Shown piece after piece: positions 34,621 through 44,735 of a stretch of 64,000 nt of DNA. The translations under genes were made by a program, and so were the position numbers. This stretch comes from Variovorax sp. 679. GTDB taxonomy: Bacteria > Pseudomonadota > Gammaproteobacteria > Burkholderiales > Burkholderiaceae_C. Every line of letters begins with the position of its first letter. The stretch's first letter is position 1. The notes beneath the pieces were generated by a model. It had not been told where the DNA came from. It saw only the letters and a program-made list of their open reading frames with translations, and did not search any database. The stretch spans positions 620,001 through 684,000 of the forward strand of contig NZ_RXFS01000002.1 in NCBI RefSeq assembly GCF_003952185.1, read 5' to 3'.

Positions 34621-35897
34621 GCATCGCCGCCATCTCCCTGCCCGGCCAGCCGCATATCGCGGAGCGCGACGGCCTGCTGCACGTCGAAGGCGTTGCGCTC
34701 GACGCGCTGGCCCGCGAGCACGGCACACCCCTCTTCGTCTACTCGCAACAATGGATGCTGGACGCGCTGGCAGCCTATCAGCGCGGCTTCGAAGGGCGCG
34801 ACGCCCTCATCTGCTACGCGATGAAGGCCAACTCGTCGCTTGGCGTGCTGCGCGTGTTCGCCGAAGCCGGCTGCGGTTTCGACATCGTCTCGGGCGGCGA
34901 ACTGGCCCGCGTGCTGGCCGTCGGCGCTGATCCGAAGAAGATCATCTTCTCGGGCGTGGGCAAGACCCGCGCCGAAATGCGCCAGGCCCTTGCGGCGGGC
35001 ATCGCCTGCTTCAACGTCGAGAGCGAAGCCGAGCTCGACGTGCTGAACGAAGTGGCGGTGGCCGAAGGCAAGCGCGCGCCGATCAGCATCCGCATCAATC
35101 CGAACGTCGATCCGAAGACGCATCCGTACATCTCCACGGGCCTCAAGGGCAACAAGTTCGGCATCGCGCACGACCGCGCGGTCGAGGCCTACCGGCATGC
35201 CGCGCGACTGCCGGGGCTGGAGGTTGTGGGCATCGACTGCCACATCGGCTCGCAGATCACCGAAGCCTCGCCCTACCTCGACGCCTGCGACCGCGTGCTC
35301 GATCTGGTGGAAGCCATCGAAGCGGCCGGCGTGCCGATCCATCACCTGGACTTCGGCGGCGGCCTGGGCATCGACTACAACGGCGAAGTGCCGCCCAAGG
35401 CCGATGCACTGTGGCAGCAGCTGCTCGCCAAGCTCGACGCGCGCGGCTTCGGCAAGCGCAAGCTGGTGATCGAGCCGGGCCGCTCGCTGGTCGGCAACGC
35501 CGGCGTGTGCCTGACCGAGGTGCTCTACACCAAGCCCGGCGAGGACAAGAACTTCTGCATCGTCGACGCGGCCATGAACGACCTGCCGCGCCCCGCGATG
35601 TACCAGGCATTCCAGCGCATCGTGCCGGTGCGCGCCCGCCCGGGCAATGCCACGACCTACGACGTGGTCGGCCCGGTCTGCGAAAGCGGCGACTGGATCG
35701 GCCGCGACCGCGCACTCAACGTGCTGGCCGGCGACTTCCTGGCCGTGCTGTCAGCGGGTGCGTACTGCATGAGCATGTCCAGCAACTACAACACGCGCGG
35801 CCGTGCCGCCGAGGTGCTGGTGAGCGGCGCAAGCGCGAGGCTGATCCGCCGTCGCGAGACGATGGAAGACCAGCTGCGCAGCGAGATCGACGGCTGA
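34617..35897 (+). CDS. lysA: Diaminopimelate decarboxylase LysA
   Basis: PLP enzyme converting meso-diaminopimelate to lysine. 426 residues: fold III barrel with PLP lysine at about 70 in CYAMKANSS, HIGSQ, the phosphate-binding GGGLGI, EPGRSLVG, and the partner active-site Cys in CESGDWIGRDR. The start is GTG at 34617, overlapping the lptM stop (GTGA). Confidence 0.96.
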   Translation: MSIAAISLPGQPHIAERDGLLHVEGVALDALAREHGTPLFVYSQQWMLDALAAYQRGFEGRDALICYAMKANSSLGVLRVFAEAGCGFDIVSGGELARVLAVGADPKKIIFSGVGKTRAEMRQALAAGIACFNVESEAELDVLNEVAVAEGKRAPISIRINPNVDPKTHPYISTGLKGNKFGIAHDRAVEAYRHAARLPGLEVVGIDCHIGSQITEASPYLDACDRVLDLVEAIEAAGVPIHHLDFGGGLGIDYNGEVPPKADALWQQLLAKLDARGFGKRKLVIEPGRSLVGNAGVCLTEVLYTKPGEDKNFCIVDAAMNDLPRPAMYQAFQRIVPVRARPGNATTYDVVGPVCESGDWIGRDRALNVLAGDFLAVLSAGAYCMSMSSNYNTRGRAAEVLVSGASARLIRRRETMEDQLRSEIDG

Positions 35898-35907
35898 TTG
35901 CTGTCAG

Positions 35908-36564
35908 TCAGTTGGTGCGCAGCGGTTTCTCGCTGTTGCGCACCACGCCCGCAATCGGCTTCGCCTTGCGCTTGCTCGCGAAATTCCACACGCGCCACGC
36001 AAGCAGCACGGCAATGATCGCTGCATAGACGAACACTTCCGCGAAGTTGTTCTTGCCCGCGCGCATCCAGAAGAAGTGCAGCAGGCCAAGCCCCGCGATC
36101 AGGTAGACCAACCTGTGCAGCAGCTGCCAGCGCCTGGCGCCCATCGCCTTGATCGCGCGGTTGAACGACGTGGCCGCCAGCGGCGTCAGCAGAACGAAGG
36201 CCGAGAAGCCCACGAGGATGAATGGCCGCTTGGCGATGTCCTTCGCGATATCGCCCCACTCGAAACCCATGTCGAACCAGCTGTAGCACAGCAGGTGCAG
36301 CACCACGTAGAAGTACGCGAACAGGCCCAGCATGCGGCGGTAGCGCGCCAGCGCGTTCCACTTGCTCATCACGCGCAGCGGCGTCACCGCCAGCACGATG
36401 CAGATGAAGCGCAGCGTCCAGTCGCCGGTGGCGCGGATCAGGAATTCGGCGGGGTTGGCACCGAGCCCGTCCGTGAACGCGCCGTAGGCCAGCCGCGCGA
36501 ACGGCAGCAGGCACAGCAGAAAAATGACCGGCTTGGTCGCCGGATGCATGAGCAGCTTGTTCAT
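35908..36564 (-). CDS. msrQ: Heme membrane subunit MsrQ
   Basis: Integral membrane heme protein that feeds electrons to MsrP for repair of oxidised methionine in the periplasm. 218 residues, about six hydrophobic segments of the ferric-reductase-like type, with His residues in VVLHLLCY and LLHRLVYLIAGLGLLHFFW placed as heme ligands. Gap to msrP is 28 bp. Converges on lysA. Confidence 0.95.
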   Translation of the reverse strand: MNKLLMHPATKPVIFLLCLLPFARLAYGAFTDGLGANPAEFLIRATGDWTLRFICIVLAVTPLRVMSKWNALARYRRMLGLFAYFYVVLHLLCYSWFDMGFEWGDIAKDIAKRPFILVGFSAFVLLTPLAATSFNRAIKAMGARRWQLLHRLVYLIAGLGLLHFFWMRAGKNNFAEVFVYAAIIAVLLAWRVWNFASKRKAKPIAGVVRNSEKPLRTN

Positions 36565-36592
36565 GGGGCGATGGCAGCGTACCGCAGCGCGC

Positions 36593-37618
<1,026 letters not shown>

Positions 37619-37740
37619 GACGGGAAGCCTTTCGCGTGAATCACTGTGCTCAGGGTAGTTCGTGACCAACCCCGATTCGGTTACGCGCCAACGCGGCGCA
37701 TAGTTTCAACAATTCTTCGCGAAAGACCGCCGGCCTGCAG

Positions 37741-39057
37741 CTACAGCGTGCCGTAGCTGTGCAGCCCGCTCAGGAACATGTTCACGCCGAGGAAGGCGAA
37801 AGTGGTGACTGCCAGCCCGCCCAGCGCCCACCAGGCCGCCACGGTGCCGCGCAGGCCCTTCACGAGCCGCATGTGCAGCCAGGCCGCATAGTTGAGCCAG
37901 ACGATCAGCGCCCAGGTTTCCTTCGGGTCCCAGCTCCAGTAGCCGCCCCAGGCATCGGCCGCCCACAGGGCGCCCAGCACGGTGGCGATGGTGAAGAAGG
38001 CGAAGCCGACGGTGATCGACTTGTACATCACGTCGTCGAGCACCTCGTTGGCCGGCAGGCGCGCCGCGATGCGCTTGCGCCCCAGCAGGATGCCTGCGGC
38101 GATCAGCGCCGAGATGCCTGCGTAGATCACCCAGTAACTGCCACCGGCTTCCTGCACCCGCTGGCGGAACGCCACCGGAACGAAGCACAGCGCCACGCCC
38201 AGCAGCCAGATCGGCGTGAGCTTGTACCAGCGCTTCTCGTCGGCCTGCTCCTTGATGAGGTAGGCGAATGCGACCATGGCCGCGAGCGCGAAGGTGCCGT
38301 AGCCGATGAAGTTGGCCGGTACGTGCAACTTCATCCACCAGCTCTGCAGGGCGGGCACCAGCGGCTGGATTTCGTGCGCCTCGCGCACGATCGTGTACCA
38401 GAGCAGGAAGCCGACCGCGGCGCTCACGACCAGCATCACGAAGGCGCCGAGCGCACGCGTGTTGTAGCGCTCCTCGAAGTACAGGTAGAACGCGGCCGTC
38501 AGCCAGCAGAACAGCACGAACACTTCGTACAGGTTGCTCACCGGGATATGGCCGATGTCCGGGCCGAGCTGGTGGCTCTCGTACCAGCGCACCATGGTGC
38601 CGATCAGCGCCATCGTCACGGCCGCCCAGGCCAGGCGCGAACCGATTGCGTCGAAGGTGTCCGACTGCTTGCCGCCGAAGAAGCCGAGCCAGTAGAACAG
38701 CGTGCTCATGAAGAACAGCACGCTCATCCAGAGAATGGCCGACTGGCTCGACAGGAAGTACTTGAGCCAGAACACCGTGTCGGCGCGCGCCAGGTCGCCC
38801 TGGTACGACGCGATGGCCAGCAGCGACGCCGCGGCCACCACGATGGCCAGCACGCGCAGCGGCCGCCAGAACCAGCAGATGGAGATCAGCGAGATCACCG
38901 CCGCGGCGAGGATCGGCTTCTCGTAGTAGTCCATCGACCCCGCGTAGCGCGCGAAGGCGAACAGGCCGCCGGCCAGCACCAGCGCCGCGAACACCCAGTC
39001 GAACAGGTTGCGGCGCGAGAGCCAGCTTTCATTGAGCGTGAGGGTCGTGGTGTTCAT
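37741..39057 (-). CDS. ccsB: Cytochrome c maturation protein CcsB (ResC/CcsA-type)
   Basis: Membrane half of the System II heme exporter/lyase. 438 residues, about eight hydrophobic segments, with the heme-handling WWD motif WGGYWSWDPKETW near residue 360 and conserved His residues around it. The ATG at 39057 overlaps the resB stop by 4 bp. Works with ResB to attach heme to apocytochromes such as the cytochrome c4 next door. Confidence 0.95.
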   Translation of the reverse strand: MNTTTLTLNESWLSRRNLFDWVFAALVLAGGLFAFARYAGSMDYYEKPILAAAVISLISICWFWRPLRVLAIVVAAASLLAIASYQGDLARADTVFWLKYFLSSQSAILWMSVLFFMSTLFYWLGFFGGKQSDTFDAIGSRLAWAAVTMALIGTMVRWYESHQLGPDIGHIPVSNLYEVFVLFCWLTAAFYLYFEERYNTRALGAFVMLVVSAAVGFLLWYTIVREAHEIQPLVPALQSWWMKLHVPANFIGYGTFALAAMVAFAYLIKEQADEKRWYKLTPIWLLGVALCFVPVAFRQRVQEAGGSYWVIYAGISALIAAGILLGRKRIAARLPANEVLDDVMYKSITVGFAFFTIATVLGALWAADAWGGYWSWDPKETWALIVWLNYAAWLHMRLVKGLRGTVAAWWALGGLAVTTFAFLGVNMFLSGLHSYGTL

Positions 39058-41234
39058 GTTGTCCCGGGGTCTTCTTTGTTCAGGGCGAGCAGCTTGCGTT
39101 TGAGATGCTCGAATTCGCGATCGCTGTCGATGGTCTTGCGATTGACCGAGAACGCCATCGTGGCGGCCGTCCCGGAGGATGCATCGCCTCCGGAAACCGC
39201 GCCATCGGGCGTCAGCCACACCCACAGGCGGCGCTCGCGCACGTACAGCATGGCAAAAATGCCGACGATCAGCAACAGGCAGCCCAGATAGACGACGTTC
39301 TTGCCGGGGGCGCGCGCCACCTGGAACACGCTGGCCTGCACCTGGGTGAAGTCGGTCATCATCATCGCGACCGGAGCCGGGTAGAAGTGCGCGTCGCTGA
39401 TGGCCAGCACGGACTGCGTCAGGTAGGCCTGCGATTTCTCGTCGTTCGGCAGCGCGGGCAGGCCGGCGCCCTCGCGGCTCAGGTTGAGCACCTCGAACAG
39501 CACGTCGTTGAGGATGCGCACCAGCACCCCGCCGGCGCGCTCGCGCTCGGCCTCGGGCACGTTGACTTCCATGAACTCGGCAATCGCCTGCCAGCCGCCC
39601 GCGGTGGTGGCACCGGCCTTGGCTGGTTCGCTGCCCGCGAACAGCGCCAGGGCGCGCGTGGCCGATACGCGCAGCTGCTCGGCCATTTCGGGGCGCTTGG
39701 GGTCGGAGGCCTTGGCGATGTAGCGCTCGACGGCACGCTCTCGCGTGGCAGGGTCGGCAAGCGCCGCGCGCATGCGCACGAAACCGTCCATCGAGCCCTG
39801 CTCGTCGGCCGGCACGCGCAGGTAGCGGAACGGTTCCTCGGGCTTCTCGCGCATGCCCAGCAGGAACACCGGCTGGCCATCGCCCGTGTCGACCGGCACC
39901 ATGTAGTTCTGGTACTCGCGCGCCTGGCCGGCGGCGTCGCGCAGCTTGTAGCCGATGCTCGGGCCGATGTTGCGCAGCACCTTCGGCTTGTTTGTCTTGT
40001 TGGCGGCGCCCAGGCGCGATTCGATGTCGTGGCGCAGGTCGACCTTGCGCACGTCGGCACCGCTGCCCATGGCGTTCGCGTCGGCGAAGTTCTCGACGTT
40101 GATCACGCGCAGCGCGGCGTACTCGAGCGTGAGCTTGTCCTTGCCGTTGGTGATCTCGGTGCTCGGGCCACCGATGATGCCCTCCACCTCGAAAGACTTG
40201 GCCGCGGCCGCCATCGGCACCGCCTTGAGCTTCACCTTCGAGCCGCCGTCGTCGAAGCTCGACTGGTAGATCTCCACGCCCTTGTAGCTGGCCGGATGGT
40301 TGACCTCGATGCGCGCGGGCACCTGCTCGCCGGTCTCGCGGTCGTGCAGCACCACCTCGCTCGCGAAGAGCTTGGGCATGCCGGTCGAGTAGTAGTCGAC
40401 GATGAACTTCTTCAGCTCGATGGAGAACGGCAGTTCCTGCAGCAGCACGCCGTCGGACTGGTTGAGGATGGCCACGCTGCCCTGCCCGCCCTCGGGCACG
40501 AGGATGTTGCCGCGGAAGGTCGGGTTGTTGGGCGACAGACGGTGCTGCGGCGGCACGTCGGCGATCATGCCGCCGCCGGTGAACACGCTCTTGCCGTTGA
40601 ACCAGGTCTGTGCGCGCACCACGAGGTCGCCGTCGAGCAGGCCTCCGATGCACACCAGCACGATCGCGCTGTGGGCCGCGATATAGCCGAGCTTGTGGGC
40701 GCCGCCGGCGCGCGCCGCGACCATCCAGCCCGCGGCATGCTTGCCGTCGCCGGTAGCCTCGCGCTGCTGCAGCTTGACCTTCCAGCCACCGCTCACGAGC
40801 AGTTGCCCGATACGGTTGGCAGCGACGTCCGGGGTCTCGCCGAGGCGGTTTTCGGCGCGCTGGCCGAAAGCCTTCAGGCTCTGCGCCCGGATGTCTTCCT
40901 TGAAGGTCTTGAGATCGACCAGGATGCGCGGCGTGTTGCGCACGATGCACAGCGTGGTGCTGATCACCAGGAACAGCAGGATCAGCAGGAACCACCAGGC
41001 GCTGTAGATCGAGTCGAGCCGCGCCGCGCGGAACAGCTCGGCCCAGAACGGCCCGAACTGGTTGATGTAGTTGTTGATCGGCTCATGCTGCTTGAGCACC
41101 GTGCCGATGATCGACGCGATGCAGATGATGGTGAGCAGCGCAATCGCGAAACGCATCGACGACAGCAGCTCCACCGCGGCGCGAAGCATCTGCGGGCCGC
41201 GATGAACGCGAAGGCCATGGGTGGAGACGGACAT
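39054..41234 (-). CDS. resB: Cytochrome c maturation protein ResB
   Basis: System II partner of CcsB. 726 residues: three N-terminal hydrophobic segments between about 25 and 200, a large periplasmic domain, and a last transmembrane helix (about 640-660). The ATG at 41234 is taken (MSVSTHGL...); a further ATG 16 codons in is possible. Transcribed after the cytochrome c4 gene but separated from it by a strong terminator, so it probably has its own promoter in 41235-41270. Confidence 0.93.
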   Translation of the reverse strand: MSVSTHGLRVHRGPQMLRAAVELLSSMRFAIALLTIICIASIIGTVLKQHEPINNYINQFGPFWAELFRAARLDSIYSAWWFLLILLFLVISTTLCIVRNTPRILVDLKTFKEDIRAQSLKAFGQRAENRLGETPDVAANRIGQLLVSGGWKVKLQQREATGDGKHAAGWMVAARAGGAHKLGYIAAHSAIVLVCIGGLLDGDLVVRAQTWFNGKSVFTGGGMIADVPPQHRLSPNNPTFRGNILVPEGGQGSVAILNQSDGVLLQELPFSIELKKFIVDYYSTGMPKLFASEVVLHDRETGEQVPARIEVNHPASYKGVEIYQSSFDDGGSKVKLKAVPMAAAAKSFEVEGIIGGPSTEITNGKDKLTLEYAALRVINVENFADANAMGSGADVRKVDLRHDIESRLGAANKTNKPKVLRNIGPSIGYKLRDAAGQAREYQNYMVPVDTGDGQPVFLLGMREKPEEPFRYLRVPADEQGSMDGFVRMRAALADPATRERAVERYIAKASDPKRPEMAEQLRVSATRALALFAGSEPAKAGATTAGGWQAIAEFMEVNVPEAERERAGGVLVRILNDVLFEVLNLSREGAGLPALPNDEKSQAYLTQSVLAISDAHFYPAPVAMMMTDFTQVQASVFQVARAPGKNVVYLGCLLLIVGIFAMLYVRERRLWVWLTPDGAVSGGDASSGTAATMAFSVNRKTIDSDREFEHLKRKLLALNKEDPGTT

Positions 41235-41261
41235 CGGGCGAAGGTCGGAAAAAGAAAAGGA

Positions 41262-41305
41262 GAAAAACAAAAAAGGGCGGGCCATCCTGCTGGATCGGCC
41301 CGCCC
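41262..41305 (-). terminator. Intrinsic terminator of the cytochrome c4 gene
   Basis: A perfect 9-bp stem, GGGCGGGCC (41275-41283) with GGCCCGCCC (41297-41305), followed on the minus strand by a U-rich run (TTTTTTGTTTTT). It lies about 52 bp past the cytochrome gene stop and 28 bp before the resB start. A shorter T-run (TTTGTTT) on the plus side makes it weakly bidirectional. Confidence 0.85.
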
Positions 41306-41356
41306 TTTGTTTGGGGTTGTTATCGGCGGCTTGTCACGCTCCAGGGAGCGCCATCA

Positions 41357-42031
41357 TCAACGCAAACCGGCAATATAGTCGGCGACCGCCTTGATTTCCC
41401 TGTCGTTGAGCTTGGCAGCGACGCCGGTCATGGGCAGGCTGTTCAGGCGCACGTTGTCGCGGAAGGCTGTGAGCTGGGCCACCGTGTAGTCGGCGTTCTG
41501 GCCGCCCAGGCGCGGGTACTGGGCCGGAATGCCGGCGCCGTTGGGGCTGTGGCAGCCGGCGCAGGCCGGGATCTGGCGGTCGCCGATGCCGCCGCGGTAG
41601 ATCTTCTCGCCCAGCGCGATGGTGTCCTTGTCCTTCGAGAAGCCCGGCTTGACCTTCTTCGAGCCCACGAACCAGGCGATGTTGCGCATGTCTTCCTCGG
41701 ACAGCGCGGAAGCCAGCGGCTTCATGATCGCGCTCTTGCGAGCACCGGACTTGAAGTCCTGCAACTGCTTCAGGATGTATTCGGGATGTTGTTGCGCCAG
41801 CTTCGGGTTGGCCGCGATGGCGGAGTTGCCGTCCGCGTTGTGGCACGAAGCGCAGCTCTGGCTGTTGGCCGGAGTCGCATTGAACAGCGTGTCCCCCTTG
41901 GCGGGGTCCGGCTTGGCCGGTTTGGCAGCGGTCGCCGCGGCCGGGGCAGCCGCGTGTTCATCGGCTGCAAAACTCACGCTGGATGTGAGGCCCACGAGGG
42001 CCGCAAGCACAATATTGGCAAACAACTTCAT
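41357..42031 (-). CDS. Periplasmic diheme cytochrome c4
   Basis: Electron carrier between the bc1 complex and terminal oxidases. 224 residues: signal peptide ending near SFAAD, an Ala/Lys-rich linker, then two cytochrome c domains, each with a CxxCH heme site (CASCH near residue 69 and CAGCH near 167) and Met axial-ligand candidates. ATG 42031 gives a proper signal peptide. Divergent from yihA; adjacent to its maturation genes. Confidence 0.93.
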   Translation of the reverse strand: MKLFANIVLAALVGLTSSVSFAADEHAAAPAAATAAKPAKPDPAKGDTLFNATPANSQSCASCHNADGNSAIAANPKLAQQHPEYILKQLQDFKSGARKSAIMKPLASALSEEDMRNIAWFVGSKKVKPGFSKDKDTIALGEKIYRGGIGDRQIPACAGCHSPNGAGIPAQYPRLGGQNADYTVAQLTAFRDNVRLNSLPMTGVAAKLNDREIKAVADYIAGLR

Positions 42032-42071
42032 ATCGGGGGCTTCGAATTTATGGCGCAAAACCTCACGATTC

Positions 42072-42077
42072 TACAAT
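42072..42077 (+). promoter_or_regulatory. -10-like box for yihA
   Basis: TACAAT lies 26 bp upstream of the yihA ATG in the 72-bp cytochrome c4/yihA divergent gap. No recognisable -35 hexamer is at the right spacing, so this is a weak call. Confidence 0.35.
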
Positions 42078-42103
42078 GTGGGTTCTGTTTCGAAAGTCCG
42101 TAG

Positions 42104-42853
42104 ATGCCCTCCCCGCGCGCCAAGCCCGCTGCCTATCCTCCCCGCGCGGCCCCCGCCGCGGACCCCCAGGTCGCCGAACGCGAACGCGTGGCGCTGGGTT
42201 GGTTGCACACCGCCCACTTCCTCACGAGCGCTCCCCAGCTGGAGCACCTGCCCCCCGTCGACCTGCCCGAGATCGCCTTTGTCGGCCGCTCCAACGCGGG
42301 CAAGTCGACCGCCATCAACACCCTCACTCAGCAAACTCGCCTGGCCTTTGCCTCCAAGACGCCGGGCCGCACGCAACACATCAACCTGTTCGGCATCGGC
42401 AAGCAGAAGGTCGACGACGCAGTGCTGGCCGACCTGCCCGGCTACGGCTATGCGGCCGTGCCGCGCGAGGCCAAGCTGCGCTGGCAGCGCGTGATGGGCA
42501 ACTACCTGATGACGCGCGAAAGCCTGCGCGGGGTGGTGCTCATGTGCGACCCGCGCCACGGCCTGACCGAGCTCGACGAGATCCTGCTCGACGTGATCCG
42601 CCCGCGCGTGGAGCAAGGCCTCAAGTTCCTCGTGCTGCTGACCAAGTCCGACAAGCTCACACGCAGCGAAGCCGCCAAGGTGCTGTCCATTACGCGACTG
42701 AACGCCGGCGGCGGCGAGGTGAAACTGTTCTCGGCATTGAAGAAGCAGGGCGTGGGCGAGGCGGCGGAACTGCTGTGGCGCTGGGTGCACCCGGAAGGCG
42801 CCGATGCACCGGCCGCCGAGCCCGAGCCGCCACCATCACAGGAAGACGCCTGA
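42104..42853 (+). CDS. yihA: Ribosome biogenesis GTPase YihA/YsxC (EngB)
   Basis: Essential GTPase for large-subunit ribosome assembly. 249 residues with G1 GRSNAGKST near 62, G3 DLPGYG near 110 and G4 TKSDK near 186. It has a Pro/Ala-rich N-terminal extension of about 45 residues and an acidic Pro-rich tail, so it is longer than the enterobacterial protein. No clear ribosome site before the ATG. Confidence 0.95.
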   Translation: MPSPRAKPAAYPPRAAPAADPQVAERERVALGWLHTAHFLTSAPQLEHLPPVDLPEIAFVGRSNAGKSTAINTLTQQTRLAFASKTPGRTQHINLFGIGKQKVDDAVLADLPGYGYAAVPREAKLRWQRVMGNYLMTRESLRGVVLMCDPRHGLTELDEILLDVIRPRVEQGLKFLVLLTKSDKLTRSEAAKVLSITRLNAGGGEVKLFSALKKQGVGEAAELLWRWVHPEGADAPAAEPEPPPSQEDA

Positions 42854-42942
42854 CGAGGAAGCAGGCTGTACCGACCGTCCCATCTGCGCAGTTCACTATC
42901 AAAACAATAGCGACGACAGTCAACCCAAAGGAGACAAGAAGC

Positions 42943-43857
42943 ATGATCGAGACCTTCCAACGCAGCCTGCCCAATGGCACCACCCTGAGTTGCCGCGCCG
43001 CCGGCCAGCCGGGCCGGCCGCTGATGGTGTTCCTCCACGGCTTCCCCGAGGCCGCGTTCATCTGGGACGACCTTCTCGACTACTTCTCCGACCCCGCCCA
43101 CGGAGGCTATCGCTGTGTGGCGCCCAACCTGCGCGGCTTCGAGAAATCGAGTTCTCCGACCGACGTGGCGGCCTACAAGCCGCACCTGCTGATCCAGGAC
43201 ATCCAGCAGCTCGCCGCCACCGAGAGCGCGGACGGCACCATGGCCGCATTGGTGGCCCACGACTGGGGCGGCGCCTTCGGCTGGGGCTATGCGAATGCCT
43301 TCCCGCAGCAGGTCGGCAAGCTGGTCATCATCAATTCGCCGCATCCGGGCACCTTCACCCGCGAGCTGCGCAACAACCCGGCGCAGCAGCAGGCCAGCGC
43401 CTACATGAACTTCCTCGCGCGCCCCGATGCCGAGGCCCTGCTCGCGGCCGACGACTTCAAGCGCATGTGGCCCTTCTTCCTGCTGATGAAGGCCGGCCCG
43501 GACGGCTTCGGCTGGCTCACGGAAGAAGTGAAGCAGAAGTACCGCGAGGTCTGGGGCGCCGGCCTCACGGGCGCGTGCAACCTCTACCGCGTGACGCCGA
43601 TGAAGCCTCCGCTGCCGGGCCAGACCATCGACGGCATTCCCGTGCTGCCGCGCGAGCGGCTCACGGTGGACGTACCGACCTTCGTGTTCTGGGCGCTCGA
43701 CGACGCGGCGCTGCTGCCCGGCCTGCTCGAAGGGCTGGAAGACTACGTGCCGAAGCTCGAGGTGAAGAAGGTGCCGAACGCGACCCACTGGATCGTGCAC
43801 GAGCAGCCGCAGCTGGTCGCACGCGAGATCGAGGGCTTCCTTCAGCGCACTCAGTAG
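42943..43857 (+). CDS. Alpha/beta hydrolase, epoxide-hydrolase-like
   Basis: 304-residue alpha/beta hydrolase. The nucleophile is Asp in AHDWGG near residue 106, the oxyanion-hole motif HGFPE is near 33, and the catalytic His is in ATHWIVHE near 286. An Asp nucleophile with DWGG points to epoxide hydrolases or haloalkane dehalogenases rather than esterases; substrate unknown. AAAGGAG lies just before the ATG. Its last codons overlap the convergent acyltransferase gene by 7 bp. Confidence 0.88.
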   Translation: MIETFQRSLPNGTTLSCRAAGQPGRPLMVFLHGFPEAAFIWDDLLDYFSDPAHGGYRCVAPNLRGFEKSSSPTDVAAYKPHLLIQDIQQLAATESADGTMAALVAHDWGGAFGWGYANAFPQQVGKLVIINSPHPGTFTRELRNNPAQQQASAYMNFLARPDAEALLAADDFKRMWPFFLLMKAGPDGFGWLTEEVKQKYREVWGAGLTGACNLYRVTPMKPPLPGQTIDGIPVLPRERLTVDVPTFVFWALDDAALLPGLLEGLEDYVPKLEVKKVPNATHWIVHEQPQLVAREIEGFLQRTQ

Positions 43858-44735
43858 ATAGGCGGCTCGCCTTCGGGCCGCGTCTTGAAGCGGCGGTGCA
43901 CCCAGTAGTACTGCGACGGCATCGTGTCGATGTAGCCCTGCAGCCGCTCGTTCATGAGCGCCGTGTCGGCCTCGACGTCATCGGTCGGGAAGTTCTGCCA
44001 GGTCGGCAGGATCTCGATCTCGTAGCCGCCAGGCGTTAGCTTCGACACCACCGGCACCACCTTGGCCTTGCCCAGCCGCGCGAAGCGCGAGAGCGACGGC
44101 ACGGTGGCCGCCTGCACGCCGTAGAACGGCACGAAGATGGTCTGGTCGCGGCCGAAGTCCATGTCGGGCAGCAGGTACAGCAGGCCGCCCTTGCGCAAGC
44201 CCTGCAACACCGGCTTGATGCCGTCAACCCGGTTGAGCGCCGCCACGTCGCCGAAGCGGGTGCGGCCTTCGCGGATCCATGCGTCGATCATCGGGTCGCG
44301 CTGGGTCGTGTAGATGGTGGCCGAGGGGCGTGCCGTGTGCATCGTGAGCGCCGTCGCCGCCGCGTCGAGGCCGTAGAAGTGCGGCGCGAAGAGGATCATG
44401 GGCTCGTCGCCGTGGGCGATCTCGCCGATCTCCGAGGCCGCGCCGACGATCTTGAGCCGGCTCGCCACCACCTTCTCGGGCGCGTGCCAGAGCCAGCCGC
44501 GATCCAGCCAGGACTGCGCCACGTAGACGAAGCTCTCTTTCGCAATGGCGCGGCGCTCGGCTTCCGACTTCTCGGGGAAGCACACCGCCAGGTTGGTGTC
44601 GACCACGCGCCGCCGCGGCACCGCGACGGTGTGCAGGATGCGGCCGAGGAACGCACCGAAACCGCGCACGACAGGCAACGGCAGCGGCGCGATCATGCGC
44701 ATGAATCCGATGCCGAGCCGGGAACCGAAACTCAT
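43851..44735 (-). CDS. LpxL-family lipid A acyltransferase, HX4D type
   Basis: Inner-membrane acyltransferase of the lysophospholipid acyltransferase superfamily, 294 residues with an N-terminal hydrophobic anchor. The catalytic HX4D is APHFYGLD near residue 119, then GGLLYLLPDMDFG (acceptor site) near 190. It probably adds a secondary acyl chain to lipid A. It overlaps the next acyltransferase by 4 bp; the two together resemble an LpxL/LpxM-type pair. Confidence 0.9.
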   Translation of the reverse strand: MSFGSRLGIGFMRMIAPLPLPVVRGFGAFLGRILHTVAVPRRRVVDTNLAVCFPEKSEAERRAIAKESFVYVAQSWLDRGWLWHAPEKVVASRLKIVGAASEIGEIAHGDEPMILFAPHFYGLDAAATALTMHTARPSATIYTTQRDPMIDAWIREGRTRFGDVAALNRVDGIKPVLQGLRKGGLLYLLPDMDFGRDQTIFVPFYGVQAATVPSLSRFARLGKAKVVPVVSKLTPGGYEIEILPTWQNFPTDDVEADTALMNERLQGYIDTMPSQYYWVHRRFKTRPEGEPPIY

